Shown here piece by piece: positions 50,027-58,720 of a stretch of 64,000 nt of DNA. The DNA is taken from NCBI GenBank assembly GCA_934096985.1, contig CAKONC010000001.1:62001-126000 (forward strand). Reading direction: 5' to 3'. Under the pieces are notes generated by a model. It saw only the letters and a list, made by a program, of their open reading frames with translations, was not told the origin of the DNA and ran no database searches. The stretch is from an uncultured Bacilli bacterium. GTDB lineage: Bacteria > Bacillota_I > Bacilli_A > RF39 > UBA660. The translations under genes were made by a program, and so were the position numbers. Within the stretch, counting starts at the first letter, position 1, and each line of letters opens with the position of its first letter.

Positions 50027-50473
50027 ATGCTTGTTTATAGAGTATGTAGTAATATTGAATTAGATAAAATTTTATCACAAAAAAGTTTCAATGGAGTTGG
50101 TAGCAAGCATGAAAATAATCTTAATAATAATCATGACTATATTCCAAATACTTTTTATATGCATTTTTTTCCTAAAAAAGAAGATATTTTTCATTTAAAC
50201 AATGTACTAAAAAGATTTATATGTACTTATGAAATCCCTGATGATTTATTAGTTTTTTATGAAGGAATGGGACTATATGATGATTTTACTTGTCATAAAG
50301 AAGCGTATATAGTTGAATTTGCAGTTCCAAGTGAGTTAATAAGTATGTCATTTTTAAGATGCGTTGAAGCACTTCCATTTGATTATAATTATTTGGATTT
50401 TTTAAAAAATGGTGGTTATGAGTCCACAATATTATATGATGGTACAAAGGAACCTAATTTAAAAAAATCGTAA
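50027..50473 (+). CDS. Conserved-looking protein of unknown function
   Basis: 148 residues from the ATG after AAAGGGGGAA; an in-frame ATG 19 codons earlier lies in the promoter region and is rejected. Soluble, no membrane segment. The opening MLVYRVCSNIELDKIL with a later YIPNTFYMHFFP and EAYIVEFAVPSELI resembles small proteins of ADP-ribosyl-transferase-like fold (Y-R ... H/Y-F ...), but catalytic residues cannot be assigned with confidence. Monocistronic. Function unknown. Confidence 0.55.
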   Translation: MLVYRVCSNIELDKILSQKSFNGVGSKHENNLNNNHDYIPNTFYMHFFPKKEDIFHLNNVLKRFICTYEIPDDLLVFYEGMGLYDDFTCHKEAYIVEFAVPSELISMSFLRCVEALPFDYNYLDFLKNGGYESTILYDGTKEPNLKKS

Positions 50474-50532
50474 TAAAATTACTTTTATAAAGACTTAAAA
50501 TATGTTATCATTAAATAGTAGAGGTGTTTTTC

Positions 50533-51375
50533 ATGGACTCAAGAACTGATAAATATTATGAAAAAGATATAAAAACTGTTCCAAGTAGAACTTCAAGGAA
50601 TCAAGAGTTATATAAAGAAATTAGCAAAACTGAACTTAATAATTATGAAGTGAGAAGTAATGCTACAGTTATTGGAGAAGGCAAAGGAAATATTGATGTG
50701 GAAAAAATAAAAAGTATTTTAGATACGCATTACAAAGATGCTCCAAAAAGAAAATCAATAAAACTTGAAAATATTGAAGAAACTGTTAAGCCTGTTGAAG
50801 AAACTAAAGAATATGATATAAATGTTATTTTAAATAAAGCTCGTGAAGGAAAAGAAGAAAATTATAGTGAAGAAAGAAATAAGAAACTTCGTAATACACA
50901 ATTTGATATTCTAAGTAGTTTAAATTTAGATGAGGAAGAAGAGAAAAAAGAAACAGAAAGTCATTCTATTAGAGAAGAAAATGCATCAGAACTACAAGAA
51001 CTTATTAATACAATTTCTATTAATGAAAAGGCTATTAAAGACATTCAAAATGGTGATGATCCACTTTCGTTATTTGAAGATTTAAAAGGTTCAGATCATA
51101 CTCAAACATTAAAAGGGTTAAAAGATAATGAAGATTTAATAGAGCAAACTAAAGAAACAATTTTTGAAACAGTTGATAAAAATGAAGATGAAAAAACAAC
51201 TTCATTAGATAAATCTTTTTTTACGAAGTCTACTAATTTTAAAAAAGAAGATTTTGAAGATTTTTCAGATATTGAAGATGGCAAATCATCTATATTTGTA
51301 AAAATAATTATTGCTTTACTTATTATTGCTTTTATAGCAGGTGCAATAATTTTAGTAAAATCATTTGTTTTATAA
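50533..51375 (+). CDS. Tail-anchored acidic coiled-coil protein
   Basis: 280 residues from the ATG 7 nt after GAGGTG; GTG at 50524 lies in the site. Highly charged and acidic, helical, low in hydrophobics, with one membrane helix at the very C-terminus (SIFVKIIIALLIIAFIAGAI, then ILVKSFVL). This topology places the body in the cytoplasm. The block IKSILDTHYKDAPKRKSIKL near residue 60 is the only structured-looking N-terminal part. Directly upstream of yunB (14-nt gap), suggesting co-expression. No family recognised. Confidence 0.6.
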   Translation: MDSRTDKYYEKDIKTVPSRTSRNQELYKEISKTELNNYEVRSNATVIGEGKGNIDVEKIKSILDTHYKDAPKRKSIKLENIEETVKPVEETKEYDINVILNKAREGKEENYSEERNKKLRNTQFDILSSLNLDEEEEKKETESHSIREENASELQELINTISINEKAIKDIQNGDDPLSLFEDLKGSDHTQTLKGLKDNEDLIEQTKETIFETVDKNEDEKTTSLDKSFFTKSTNFKKEDFEDFSDIEDGKSSIFVKIIIALLIIAFIAGAIILVKSFVL

Positions 51376-51388
51376 CATATAATTTATT

Positions 51389-52036
51389 ATGAAAATAAAA
51401 GAAAGATTAAAAAGAAAGTATTATATTTTAATATCACTTATTTTAGTCTTTTTTTTTACATGTTTTTTTATAAATTTTTACAATAAAAAAGTTGCTTTAA
51501 AGTTAGATAGTTATGCTAATCAACTGGTTAAGGAAGAACTTCAAAAAAAAATAATAAAAAATATTAATAATGTTTATAGCAACAGTTTAAATGATTTATT
51601 AATTATGCATTTAAATAGTAATAATGAAATTTTATTTATTGATTATAATTTAAAAAAATCATATGAAATTCTTAATAATTATGTAAATAATTTAAGCAGT
51701 GATATAAAACAAAGTAATATTATAATAATTTCTTTTTTTGCAGCAAATGATAGTTTATTGTTTGCAAATCTTGGGCCAAAAATAAGGATTAAATATGACT
51801 TTATTAATTCAGTTATAGCAAATATTCATACAAAAGTAACTAATTATGGAATAAATAATGCTCTTTTAGAAATATATTTACATTTAGAAATTAATTATTT
51901 AATTACAATACCAATTAACACACAAAAATATAAGGAAGAATATGATTTACTTCTTACATCAAAAGTTGTTAGTGGTAAAGTTCCCTCAATATATGGAACT
52001 AATATAACTAAAGATAGTTCTATTGTTACAAATTGA
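51389..52036 (+). CDS. yunB: Sporulation protein YunB
   Basis: 215 residues. One N-terminal membrane helix (about 10-30), then the YunB pattern: YANQLVKEELQKKIIKNINN, ILFIDYNLKKSYEILNNYVN, GPKIRIKYDF, NYGINNALLEIYLHLEINYL then ITIPIN. In Bacillus yunB is expressed in the mother cell (SigE) and needed for efficient sporulation. Here it lies upstream of yutD, a yutH-like gene and a NifU-like gene, a remnant of the Bacillus yun-yut order. Downstream is the 411-nt inverted-repeat region. Confidence 0.82.
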   Translation: MKIKERLKRKYYILISLILVFFFTCFFINFYNKKVALKLDSYANQLVKEELQKKIIKNINNVYSNSLNDLLIMHLNSNNEILFIDYNLKKSYEILNNYVNNLSSDIKQSNIIIISFFAANDSLLFANLGPKIRIKYDFINSVIANIHTKVTNYGINNALLEIYLHLEINYLITIPINTQKYKEEYDLLLTSKVVSGKVPSIYGTNITKDSSIVTN

Positions 52037-52061
52037 TTTTCCTAAGGTTTTATCTATGGTG

Positions 52062-52416
52062 TTTTTTCTTAAAACATATACATTTAGGAAAAAACGTTCC
52101 CATATTTTCGTATTACTACTTTTAAATATTATCATATTTTTATAAAAAATTGTATCATTTGTATAAAAAAAGTTAATAAAATTTTAAAAAATATAAAAAT
52201 TTTATTAAAAAAATCCGAACTTTATATATAATTTCTAGTCAAAAAAATGGTCAAAAATTTTAACGTTTTTTCTTTTAAATACTTGGCAAACTAACTATTT
52301 TGAAAAAAAGATTTTTTAATAATTTCTAGTCAAATTAAATTTTTGTTCATCATTATTTCCTATATTTATGCCAAAAACAAAAAAATTTTCTTAAATGTAT
52401 ATGTTTTAAGAAAAAA
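52062..52416. repeat. 25-bp perfect inverted repeats flanking 305 bp upstream of a surface-protein gene
   Basis: The 25 nt at 52062-52086 (TTTTTTCTTAAAACATATAC and on to ATTTA) recur exactly in inverted orientation at 52392-52416, with partial identity continuing inside. They bracket 305 bp of very AT-rich, gene-free DNA, 31 nt before the start of the surface-protein gene. Within it AATTTCTAGTCAAA occurs twice (52230 and 52321) as a direct repeat. Such a layout is what an invertible promoter looks like. A simpler reading is a pair of duplicated hairpin sequences. The 411-nt gap holds no gene. Confidence 0.6.
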
Positions 52417-52447
52417 GTGGGCCATATTTAAGGGAAGAAAGTTTAAT

Positions 52448-54883
52448 ATGAAAGAAATGAATAAAAAATATATAATAGCGGTAGTTTTATCAATAGTTAT
52501 GGTTTCATTTTTAGCCTTAGCATCTTTTGCATTTTTAGGAAGCTTTAAAAAAGTAATAACTAATACAAATGTAAATATTATAGCACAAAATGTTAATAAT
52601 ACATATTTTAATGTAACAAATAATGTCTCATTTGCTTTAGATGTGGATCCTGCATTAATGGGAGAAGATAATAAAAATAATTATGTTACAGAAAATACTG
52701 CAGTACTTGATGTATCAGTAAATCCAGCATTTGATGGAATGAGTGTTAAATGTAGTTATGATATTATTTTTGAATATGATTCATCATCAAATGTATATGG
52801 AGTAAGTCCAACACCAGTAACTACGGGTGCAGATAAAGAGCTTACCCTTCAGATAAGTGGTCCAAATGGAACAAGTGATTATTTTGAAGAAAAGAATTTT
52901 AATTTAACAAGTAGGAAAAAAGTAATAGTAAGTGGAGCAGAGATAATAAATTCAATTTCAGGAATGCCGACAGTGCACAGATGGCAATTTACAAATAGAT
53001 TTTATAATTTAGATTTAGACCAAACAGCCTTAGCAAATAAATCATTTAAAGGAAGATATTATGTAGCAAATGTATCATGTGATAGATATGAAGATAATAC
53101 AATATATTCATTAATAAAAAATAGATATAAAAATAATGATACATATGTAAAACTATATAGTGAGTCAGACGCCAGCACATATGCAAATCCAGTATATTAT
53201 TTTAATGGAGCAGTAGAAGATAACAATGTCCTTTTTGCAGGCTTTTGCTGGAAGATAGTAAGAACTACTGAAACTGGTGGCATTAAAATGATATATAATG
53301 GAGTTCAAAAAGATGACGTTACTACAGTGCTAATTGAAGAATCAGAATATACAAATGTAACTAATGATGCAACATATCCATATACATTTGATAATACCAA
53401 TAAAACATGGACAAGTACAAACCATGATCATAGTAAAACTGGAACAATAACTTTTACAGTTTCTGAGCCTGGAGATTATTATTTAAACTATACAGTGTCA
53501 TCAGAAACATGTTGTGATAAAGCAGAATTTTTAAAGGGTACTACCTCCCTAGGAAAATTTGCCGATTCTGGGACAATATCACTTACCGGGCTTACAACAT
53601 CTGACGTTATTATTGTAAAATATTCGAAAGATGGTTCAGTATCATCCGGAAGTGATAATGTAGTATTTAGCTTAAGCAAGTCAACCGGTGAAACAGTAAA
53701 ATCATGTAATAATACAGGCAATGCTTCACAGTTAGCAAGTAAAAAATCATTTAATAGTACTTACACTTCACCAGCATATGTAGGCTATATGTATAATAAA
53801 GTTTATTCGGTTTCATCAAAAACAATAATAAATTCAACAAGTTTTAGTGGCTCAAAGATAGTAGGAGATTCAGTAACGTATAGTGGTAGTACATATACTC
53901 TTAATAATACATCAACAGTAAGTGTATCAAGCTCAAATATAAGTGAAATGGTAGGCAAATATACATGTAATAGTAGTTCAGCTACATCATGCTCAAGCCC
54001 ATATTATATAGTAGATTACAGTGAAGATATAATTTATTATTATATTTTATCTGATAGCATTACAGATGGAACAAGTTATAGCAAAGATTATGTATTTGGC
54101 AACTCATTTACATATGCAAATGGAACATATACATTAAGTGATACAATAACGCTTAATTCAGACACATTTATTGCTAATAAAACAAGCATAAATACGCATC
54201 ATTATACATGTTTTACAGATGGTACAACATGTACGTCACTTTATTATGTATATTATATTAATTCAGGAACTCCGGATTATATAACACTAACAAATGGAAA
54301 ATCGGTAGACGATGCATTAAATGAAATGTTATATGCAGATGATGTAAATACAAAAGATAGTACAATGAAAGCATATATAGATTCATGGTATAAAGACAAA
54401 ATGACAAGTTATACAGATAAACTGGAAGACACAGTATTTTGTAATGATAGAACAATATATTCAAAAGGTGGATGGAATCCAGATGGAGGAAGTACAACAA
54501 CTGATTTATATTTTAAAAATAGGAGTACAAATTATAGCTTAGCATGTACAAATGAAACTGATAGATTTAGTAGGAGTAATAGTAAAGCAAGACTTAATTA
54601 TCCAGTCGGATTATTATCCGCACCGGAGGTATATTTAGCGTATAGAAATGCCAGCTATAGAACGCATTATTTAAGGACCGGCAATTTGTACTGGCTTGCT
54701 TCCCCTGGCACCTTCACTAGCAAAAAAGCCATCGGCGGGAACGTGGGCGCCACGGGTAGCGTGAGCAGCAACTACTTCGATGTTAACTATGTGGGGGGCG
54801 CGCGTCCATCTATTTCCTTGAAGCCTGGCACCGGGTATACCTTAGGAGATGGGTCATATACAAATCCATTTGTTGTTTCATAA
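52448..54883 (+). CDS. Large secreted/membrane-anchored surface protein with a DUF6273-like C-terminus
   Basis: 811 residues from ATG 52448 after GGGAAGAAAG; this start opens a signal/anchor segment (KKYIIAVVLSIVMVSFLALA). The middle contains a beta-sandwich domain (GTITFTVSEPGDYYLNYTVS, SDVIIVKYSKDGSV) and Ser/Thr-rich repeats (SKTIINSTSFSGSKIVGDSV, SDSITDGTSYSKDYVFGNSF). Two copies of a block around FNGAVEDNNVLFAGFCWKIV and FCNDRTIYSKGGWNPDGG belong to the DUF6273-like C-terminal module ending YWLASPGTF...GGARPSISLKPG. Likely displayed on the cell surface. The last about 160 bases of this module are strikingly GC-rich. An inverted-repeat region just upstream may control its expression. Confidence 0.72.
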   Translation: MKEMNKKYIIAVVLSIVMVSFLALASFAFLGSFKKVITNTNVNIIAQNVNNTYFNVTNNVSFALDVDPALMGEDNKNNYVTENTAVLDVSVNPAFDGMSVKCSYDIIFEYDSSSNVYGVSPTPVTTGADKELTLQISGPNGTSDYFEEKNFNLTSRKKVIVSGAEIINSISGMPTVHRWQFTNRFYNLDLDQTALANKSFKGRYYVANVSCDRYEDNTIYSLIKNRYKNNDTYVKLYSESDASTYANPVYYFNGAVEDNNVLFAGFCWKIVRTTETGGIKMIYNGVQKDDVTTVLIEESEYTNVTNDATYPYTFDNTNKTWTSTNHDHSKTGTITFTVSEPGDYYLNYTVSSETCCDKAEFLKGTTSLGKFADSGTISLTGLTTSDVIIVKYSKDGSVSSGSDNVVFSLSKSTGETVKSCNNTGNASQLASKKSFNSTYTSPAYVGYMYNKVYSVSSKTIINSTSFSGSKIVGDSVTYSGSTYTLNNTSTVSVSSSNISEMVGKYTCNSSSATSCSSPYYIVDYSEDIIYYYILSDSITDGTSYSKDYVFGNSFTYANGTYTLSDTITLNSDTFIANKTSINTHHYTCFTDGTTCTSLYYVYYINSGTPDYITLTNGKSVDDALNEMLYADDVNTKDSTMKAYIDSWYKDKMTSYTDKLEDTVFCNDRTIYSKGGWNPDGGSTTTDLYFKNRSTNYSLACTNETDRFSRSNSKARLNYPVGLLSAPEVYLAYRNASYRTHYLRTGNLYWLASPGTFTSKKAIGGNVGATGSVSSNYFDVNYVGGARPSISLKPGTGYTLGDGSYTNPFVVS
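54684..54845 (+). other. GC-rich, probably diversified segment of the surface-protein gene
   Basis: Bases 54721-54780 are 60% G+C and 54781-54840 are 55%, in a gene otherwise around 30%. The change is abrupt on both sides. The segment encodes LYWLASPGTFTSKKAIGGNV and on to SSNYFDVNYVGGARPSISL, with many NNC codons of changing first two bases (GGC, ACC, TTC, AGC, GCC, ATC, AAC, TAC), a pattern left by adenine mutagenesis of AAC-type templates. Import of foreign sequence by recombination is the alternative. Confidence 0.55.
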
Positions 54884-54948
54884 AAATTTAAAAATTTATA
54901 TATTCCAATTAAAAAATAATTGTGCTATACTTAATAATAGGTGAGAGT

Positions 54949-55752
54949 ATGAAAAATGATAGCATTTTTGTAAATGAAGCATTTAGTGAAGCTATTAATG
55001 ATTATTTAAGTAGTAAAAATAAACCTGAGGGAGTCAAGTATAATTCATTTGCGGTAGTGGTAATAAGATTATTAATGATTATATATGATGAATTAGATAT
55101 TTTAAACCCTTATTATTTAAATAATGAGCAATCATTAAATGATAATTTAGAAAAATATGGATACTCTTATACTAAAATATGTGAATTTAAAAAAGCATTT
55201 CAAAGATATTTTGAAAATGAAAATTCTGGGGATTTTATAAGCATTCAAAAAATGTTAATTGATATGTTTGCAATGAAAACAAAATCAATGAAAGTCGATG
55301 ATGTTGTCATAAGTAATTTCAAAGATTTACTTTATACACCATCTTCATCATCTATGCTTATAACATCATATAATTATTTGATGGCACCAAATCCAAATGA
55401 AATATCTGAATATTTTGATAAAGTTATAAGTGCTAATAAATATCATAAACCAGAAAAACCTAAGAAAACATTAAATATTGATGCTTATGAAATTTTAAAA
55501 TATTCACTCGAGGATATAAAAGGAATGTCTGCTGATGAACTAGACCAAGTTAATAAAAAGGTGTATAATTACTTTGATATTAATGAAAATGCAATTAATA
55601 AAGATTATTTACTAGACAAAGCAGTATATGATTTTAATAATCCAAAACCATCATTTTCTACAGGAAATGGATATGTGGATATTTTGCTTATTTTATCTAT
55701 AATTGTAACTCTTGGTTTAGTAATATTCTTATTAACAATTTTTGTATTCTAG
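54949..55752 (+). CDS. Tail-anchored protein of unknown function
   Basis: 267 residues from the ATG preceded by TAGGTGAG; the in-frame TTG/ATT codons upstream are rejected. Helical soluble part (VNEAFSEAINDYLSSKNKPE, FKKAFQRYFENENSGDFISI) with a C-terminal membrane helix (YVDILLILSIIVTLGLVIFL). Likely membrane-bound by its tail with the body in the cytoplasm. TATACT box at 54925. Ends about 14 nt before yutD. No family recognised. Confidence 0.6.
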   Translation: MKNDSIFVNEAFSEAINDYLSSKNKPEGVKYNSFAVVVIRLLMIIYDELDILNPYYLNNEQSLNDNLEKYGYSYTKICEFKKAFQRYFENENSGDFISIQKMLIDMFAMKTKSMKVDDVVISNFKDLLYTPSSSSMLITSYNYLMAPNPNEISEYFDKVISANKYHKPEKPKKTLNIDAYEILKYSLEDIKGMSADELDQVNKKVYNYFDINENAINKDYLLDKAVYDFNNPKPSFSTGNGYVDILLILSIIVTLGLVIFLLTIFVF

Positions 55753-55765
55753 AAAGGAATATTTT

Positions 55766-56047
55766 ATGAATATTACAATTAATGATGTTACATACGAAGT
55801 TATAAAAAATGAAAAAGATGCTATAGATGAAGAAGTTTTGAAAGAAAAGATTACAGATTATTTTGAACCTTTTGATTATATCGTAGGTGATTGGGCCTAT
55901 GGAAAAGTTCGTTTAAAGGGTTTTAATAATAAAAGTAATAAAGGATTTAAAAAAATTAACGATATTGATATGGTTAATGAATATATAGAGAAATATTGTG
56001 CATATGGTTGCAGATATTTCATAATTAAAAAGATTGAAAATAAATAG
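55766..56047 (+). CDS. yutD: YutD-family protein
   Basis: 93 residues from the ATG after AGAAAGGAA. Family pattern: ITINDVTYEVIKNEKDAIDE, then DYFEPFDYIVGDWAYGKVRL and KGFNNKSNKG, then YIEKYCAYGCRYFIIKKI, matching YutD (DUF1027), a small conserved Firmicutes protein with a DYIVGDW core and a Cys-bearing C-terminal strand. Function not established. Position between yunB and the yutH-like and NifU-like genes supports the assignment. Confidence 0.85.
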   Translation: MNITINDVTYEVIKNEKDAIDEEVLKEKITDYFEPFDYIVGDWAYGKVRLKGFNNKSNKGFKKINDIDMVNEYIEKYCAYGCRYFIIKKIENK

Positions 56048-56090
56048 CTTATTTGTTATAATAAGTTTATCATAGAAGGGATTGATTAAA

Positions 56091-56807
56091 GTGGGGAAAA
56101 TTAAAGTTAATTTAGCAGGTGGAAGTGTATTTGAAAAACCTTTAGTAACTTGTTTCCAAGGTGCAACTGCAAATTATGTAGTATTTGATAATGAGATGAA
56201 TGGAGCAATGGGTTTACCAATTATTTGTATTAGTAAACTTGTTGGTAATAATGTAGAAAAGATATTTGATCAAAGTGAATGGGCAAGTGTAAAAGAAAAT
56301 TTAAAATCCATTATAAGTGGTCAAAATATGATTTATTTAGAAGTTCCTGAAACTTTAAATGGTCAAGATGATTTCTTTACTCAACTTACTTTGCCAGTAG
56401 CATCTTTTGATGTATTAAAAAATGCATATAAGCCTCCGGTACCTGTTATGCCTCAAGCTCCAGTAACACCAACGGATTCTGAGGTTATGGATGTGCCAAC
56501 ACCAGTAGCACCAGAACCAGTTCAAAATATTATGGATAGTCCTGTATCAATAACTCCAAGTATGCCAACTGCAAATGTAATGCCAAGTGCAGAACAAATG
56601 CCAGGTGCTCAAACTGTAAATTCAATAAATTTAACAAATCCATTTGCAGAGAATACACCTGCAGAGCCAGCACCACAAGTAACACCAACTGTTCCTGTGC
56701 AAACAGCAGGAAGTGATGATAGTGAGCTTGCACAAATTAGGGAAACATTTATGAAATCTTGTGAGAATATGTTTGATGCTTTAGTTAAAAAAATGCAAAA
56801 TAAATAG
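56091..56807 (+). CDS. Protein with proline-rich linker, function unknown
   Basis: 238 residues from GTG 56091, favoured because GAAGGG lies about 10 nt upstream. The first about 110 residues are a compact globular domain (IKVNLAGGSVFEKPLVTCFQ then GATANYVVFDNEMNGAMG). A Pro/Ala/Thr-rich linker of about 95 residues follows, and a C-terminal amphipathic helix (DSELAQIRETFMKSCENMFD). No signal peptide or membrane segment. The low-complexity linker may tether two functional parts. TATAAT box at about 56057 and terminator after: a single-gene unit. Confidence 0.6.
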   Translation: MGKIKVNLAGGSVFEKPLVTCFQGATANYVVFDNEMNGAMGLPIICISKLVGNNVEKIFDQSEWASVKENLKSIISGQNMIYLEVPETLNGQDDFFTQLTLPVASFDVLKNAYKPPVPVMPQAPVTPTDSEVMDVPTPVAPEPVQNIMDSPVSITPSMPTANVMPSAEQMPGAQTVNSINLTNPFAENTPAEPAPQVTPTVPVQTAGSDDSELAQIRETFMKSCENMFDALVKKMQNK

Positions 56808-56836
56808 CTTTCAGTATAAAACTGAAAGTTTTTTTA
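56808..56836 (+). terminator. Terminator
   Basis: CTTTCAGT / ACTGAAAG perfect stem, loop ATAAA, seven T. Confidence 0.9.
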
Positions 56837-56847
56837 TATAATGTACT

Positions 56848-57759
56848 ATGAAAGAATCTATAGAATATTATTATAATTTAACAATCGATGAATTATTTAT
56901 AGAAAAGGATGTTTATCATTTTAAACTAGAAAATAGAGATTTTTATTTTAATTATTTTTCTAGAGATGTTAAAGATTTAGAAGACATTATAAAATGCAAT
57001 ATTGAACTTAAGAATCATGGTATTAATACCCATATTATTTTAAAAAATATTAACAATGATTATTTAACTAAAATTGAAGACCAAAACTATATTCTTATTG
57101 AGGTTATAAATAAGGGAGAAATAATTAGTATTTCCGATATAATTGATTATAATAGAAAGTTTATTTTAATAGATTCAAGTAACCTTTATAGAAATAATTG
57201 GTCATATTTATGGCAGACAAAAATTGATTATATAGAATCACAGCTTAAAGAAATTAAAACAAATATTATAATTGAAAATAGTATAGATTATTACATCGGT
57301 CTAGCTGAAAATGCCATATATTATGTAAATATGATTGAAAAAAAATATCCTATATCAAATTTAGATAAAATTGTATTAAGTAGAAAAAGAATTTATTTTC
57401 CAAATTATAAATTAAATTATTTAAATCCATTATCTTTTATATTTGATCTAGAAGTTAGAGATGTAGCTGAGTATATTAAAAGTTATTTTTTTGCAGGTGA
57501 AAATGCCATGGTAGAATTAGAAACCTTTTTAAAAAGTACTCATTTAACAACATATAGTTATAATATGCTTTTTGCAAGACTTTTATATCCATCTTATTAT
57601 TTTGATATTTATGAAAAAATTGTTAATACAAATGAGAAAAGTGAAAAGATTTTAAAAGTTATATCATTAAATGAAGAATATGAAAAATTTTTAAAAAAGG
57701 CATACGAACTAATTAGTAAGTATGCTCCTTTAGAAAATATTGAATGGCTTAAAAATTAA
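56848..57759 (+). CDS. CotS/YutH-like spore-coat-associated kinase-fold protein
   Basis: 303 residues. Overall pattern of the CotS/YutH branch of aminoglycoside-phosphotransferase-like proteins: an N-terminal lobe with FKLENRDFYFNYFSRDVKDL, LKNHGINTHIILKNINNDYL, ILIEVINKGEII, a helical middle (NNWSYLWQTKIDYIESQLKE), and YFFAGENAMVELETFLKSTH near the C-terminus. The catalytic H.D and D.G motifs of active kinases are not apparent, as in YutH. Placement between yutD and a NifU-like gene mirrors yutH in Bacillus, where it is a spore-coat protein. Similarity is weak at single residues, so confidence is moderate. Confidence 0.65.
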   Translation: MKESIEYYYNLTIDELFIEKDVYHFKLENRDFYFNYFSRDVKDLEDIIKCNIELKNHGINTHIILKNINNDYLTKIEDQNYILIEVINKGEIISISDIIDYNRKFILIDSSNLYRNNWSYLWQTKIDYIESQLKEIKTNIIIENSIDYYIGLAENAIYYVNMIEKKYPISNLDKIVLSRKRIYFPNYKLNYLNPLSFIFDLEVRDVAEYIKSYFFAGENAMVELETFLKSTHLTTYSYNMLFARLLYPSYYFDIYEKIVNTNEKSEKILKVISLNEEYEKFLKKAYELISKYAPLENIEWLKN

Positions 57760-57973
57760 CGTTAATTACACCTTTTATTTCAGGAATCTCTTCCTTAAAA
57801 AAAGTTAATAAATTTTCGTTAATTGTATTATCTTGATACATACAATTTGCACAAGCACCATATAGTTTTATGTAGATATAACCATCTTCATATTTAATAA
57901 ATTCAATATCACCACCATCCATATTTAAATATGGTCGTATTTTTTCAATAACCTCTAAAATTTTTTCTTTCAT
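57749..57973 (-). CDS. NifU C-terminal-domain iron-sulfur scaffold (YutI-like)
   Basis: 74 residues from ATG 57973 (an in-frame GTG lies three codons upstream). Matches the NifU C-terminal domain: VIEKIRPYLNMDGGDIEFIK, then YIYIKLYGACANCMYQDNTI with the cluster-binding CxxC, and IPEIKGVINV. It assembles or carries iron-sulfur clusters to target enzymes such as the ferredoxin encoded 8 kb upstream. Its stop overlaps the end of the convergent YutH-like gene by 11 nt. Confidence 0.92.
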   Translation of the reverse strand: MKEKILEVIEKIRPYLNMDGGDIEFIKYEDGYIYIKLYGACANCMYQDNTINENLLTFFKEEIPEIKGVINVNF

Positions 57974-58040
57974 ATAAATCACGTATATAGTATATCATTT
58001 TTTTAAAAAACATGGTAGAATTTATTTGGAAGAAGGTTTT

Positions 58041-58397
58041 ATGGCAGAATATATTGCGGGTAGTATCGTGAAATGCCAAGTAACTGGAATAGAAAATTAT
58101 GGTGCCTTTGTAAATGTTGATTCCGTTTATACAGGCCTTATCCATATTTCGGAAATATCAAATGATTATGTAAAAAATATAACTGATTTTTTACAAGTAG
58201 GTGAAATTATTTACACTCAAATTCTTGAAGTTGATGAAACACATCATCAATTAAAACTATCAATTAAAAATATAAACTACAAATCCAATTCAAAAAGTAA
58301 AGTAAAAGAATCAAGACTTGGATTTTTGCCTTTGAAAAATCATTTAAATACTTGGATTAGTGAAAAACTATCAGAAATCAAAAAAAATGGTGAATAA
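58041..58397 (+). CDS. S1-domain RNA-binding protein (general stress protein 13 / CvfD type)
   Basis: 118 residues from ATG 58041 after GAAGAAGG. One S1 domain at residues 5-78: AGSIVKCQVTGIENYGAFVN, then SVYTGLIHISEISNDYVKNI and VGEIIYTQILEVDETHHQLK. The basic C-terminal tail (SNSKSKVKESRLGFLPLKNH) is typical of the YugI/CvfD/GSP13 group, ribosome-associated regulators of translation. Divergent from the NifU-like gene. Confidence 0.9.
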   Translation: MAEYIAGSIVKCQVTGIENYGAFVNVDSVYTGLIHISEISNDYVKNITDFLQVGEIIYTQILEVDETHHQLKLSIKNINYKSNSKSKVKESRLGFLPLKNHLNTWISEKLSEIKKNGE

Positions 58398-58424
58398 ATA
58401 ACCATTTTTTATTTTAAATAAAAA

Positions 58425-58453
58425 AACTCAATTTCTTGAGTATTTTTTTTATG
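58425..58453 (+). terminator. Terminator after the S1 protein gene
   Basis: ACTCAA / TTGAGT stem, loop TTTC, eight T; opposite the 3' end of tRNA-Leu. Confidence 0.85.
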
Positions 58454-58540
58454 GTGCCCGAGGCCGGACTTGAACCGGCACGGGTTTTAATGCCCGCAGG
58501 ATTTTAAGTCCTGTGCGTCTACCTATTCCGCCACTCGGGC
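58452..58540 (-). tRNA. tRNA-Leu (TAA)
   Basis: 89-nt class II tRNA on the minus strand: acceptor GCCCGAG/CTCGGGC, anticodon loop CTTAAAA giving TAA, long variable arm (GCGGGCATTAAAACCCGT), CCA encoded. Confidence 0.96.
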
Positions 58541-58670
58541 AGGCACTGTCTTAATTAATAAGACTACTTAATTATAACTTGTTTTTTTTTACTTTGCAAT
58601 ACTTTTTTGAATATAAATGAAAATAATTGGGTATAATTATGCTGTAATAGCATTTTTTTTTAAAAGTTAA

Positions 58671-58700
58671 TTGACAAGTTAAAATATTGTATGCTATAAT
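58671..58700 (+). promoter_or_regulatory. Promoter of the tRNA operon
   Basis: TTGACA, 18-nt spacer, TATAAT, ending 20 nt before tRNA-Ser. Confidence 0.85.
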
Positions 58701-58720
58701 CATATTGCACTTGAAGAAGT

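Noticed and set aside
52062..52416. The inverted repeats as a single terminator hairpin
   Set aside because: The arms are 305 bp apart, and yunB ends well before the left arm. A separate short hairpin within the left side could still serve as the yunB terminator, so this is rejected only as the full explanation.
54684..54845. Contamination or assembly chimera causing the GC-rich patch
   Set aside because: The reading frame stays open and in family register on both sides and ends with the expected GGARPSISLKPG; a chimera would rarely do this. Raw reads would settle it.
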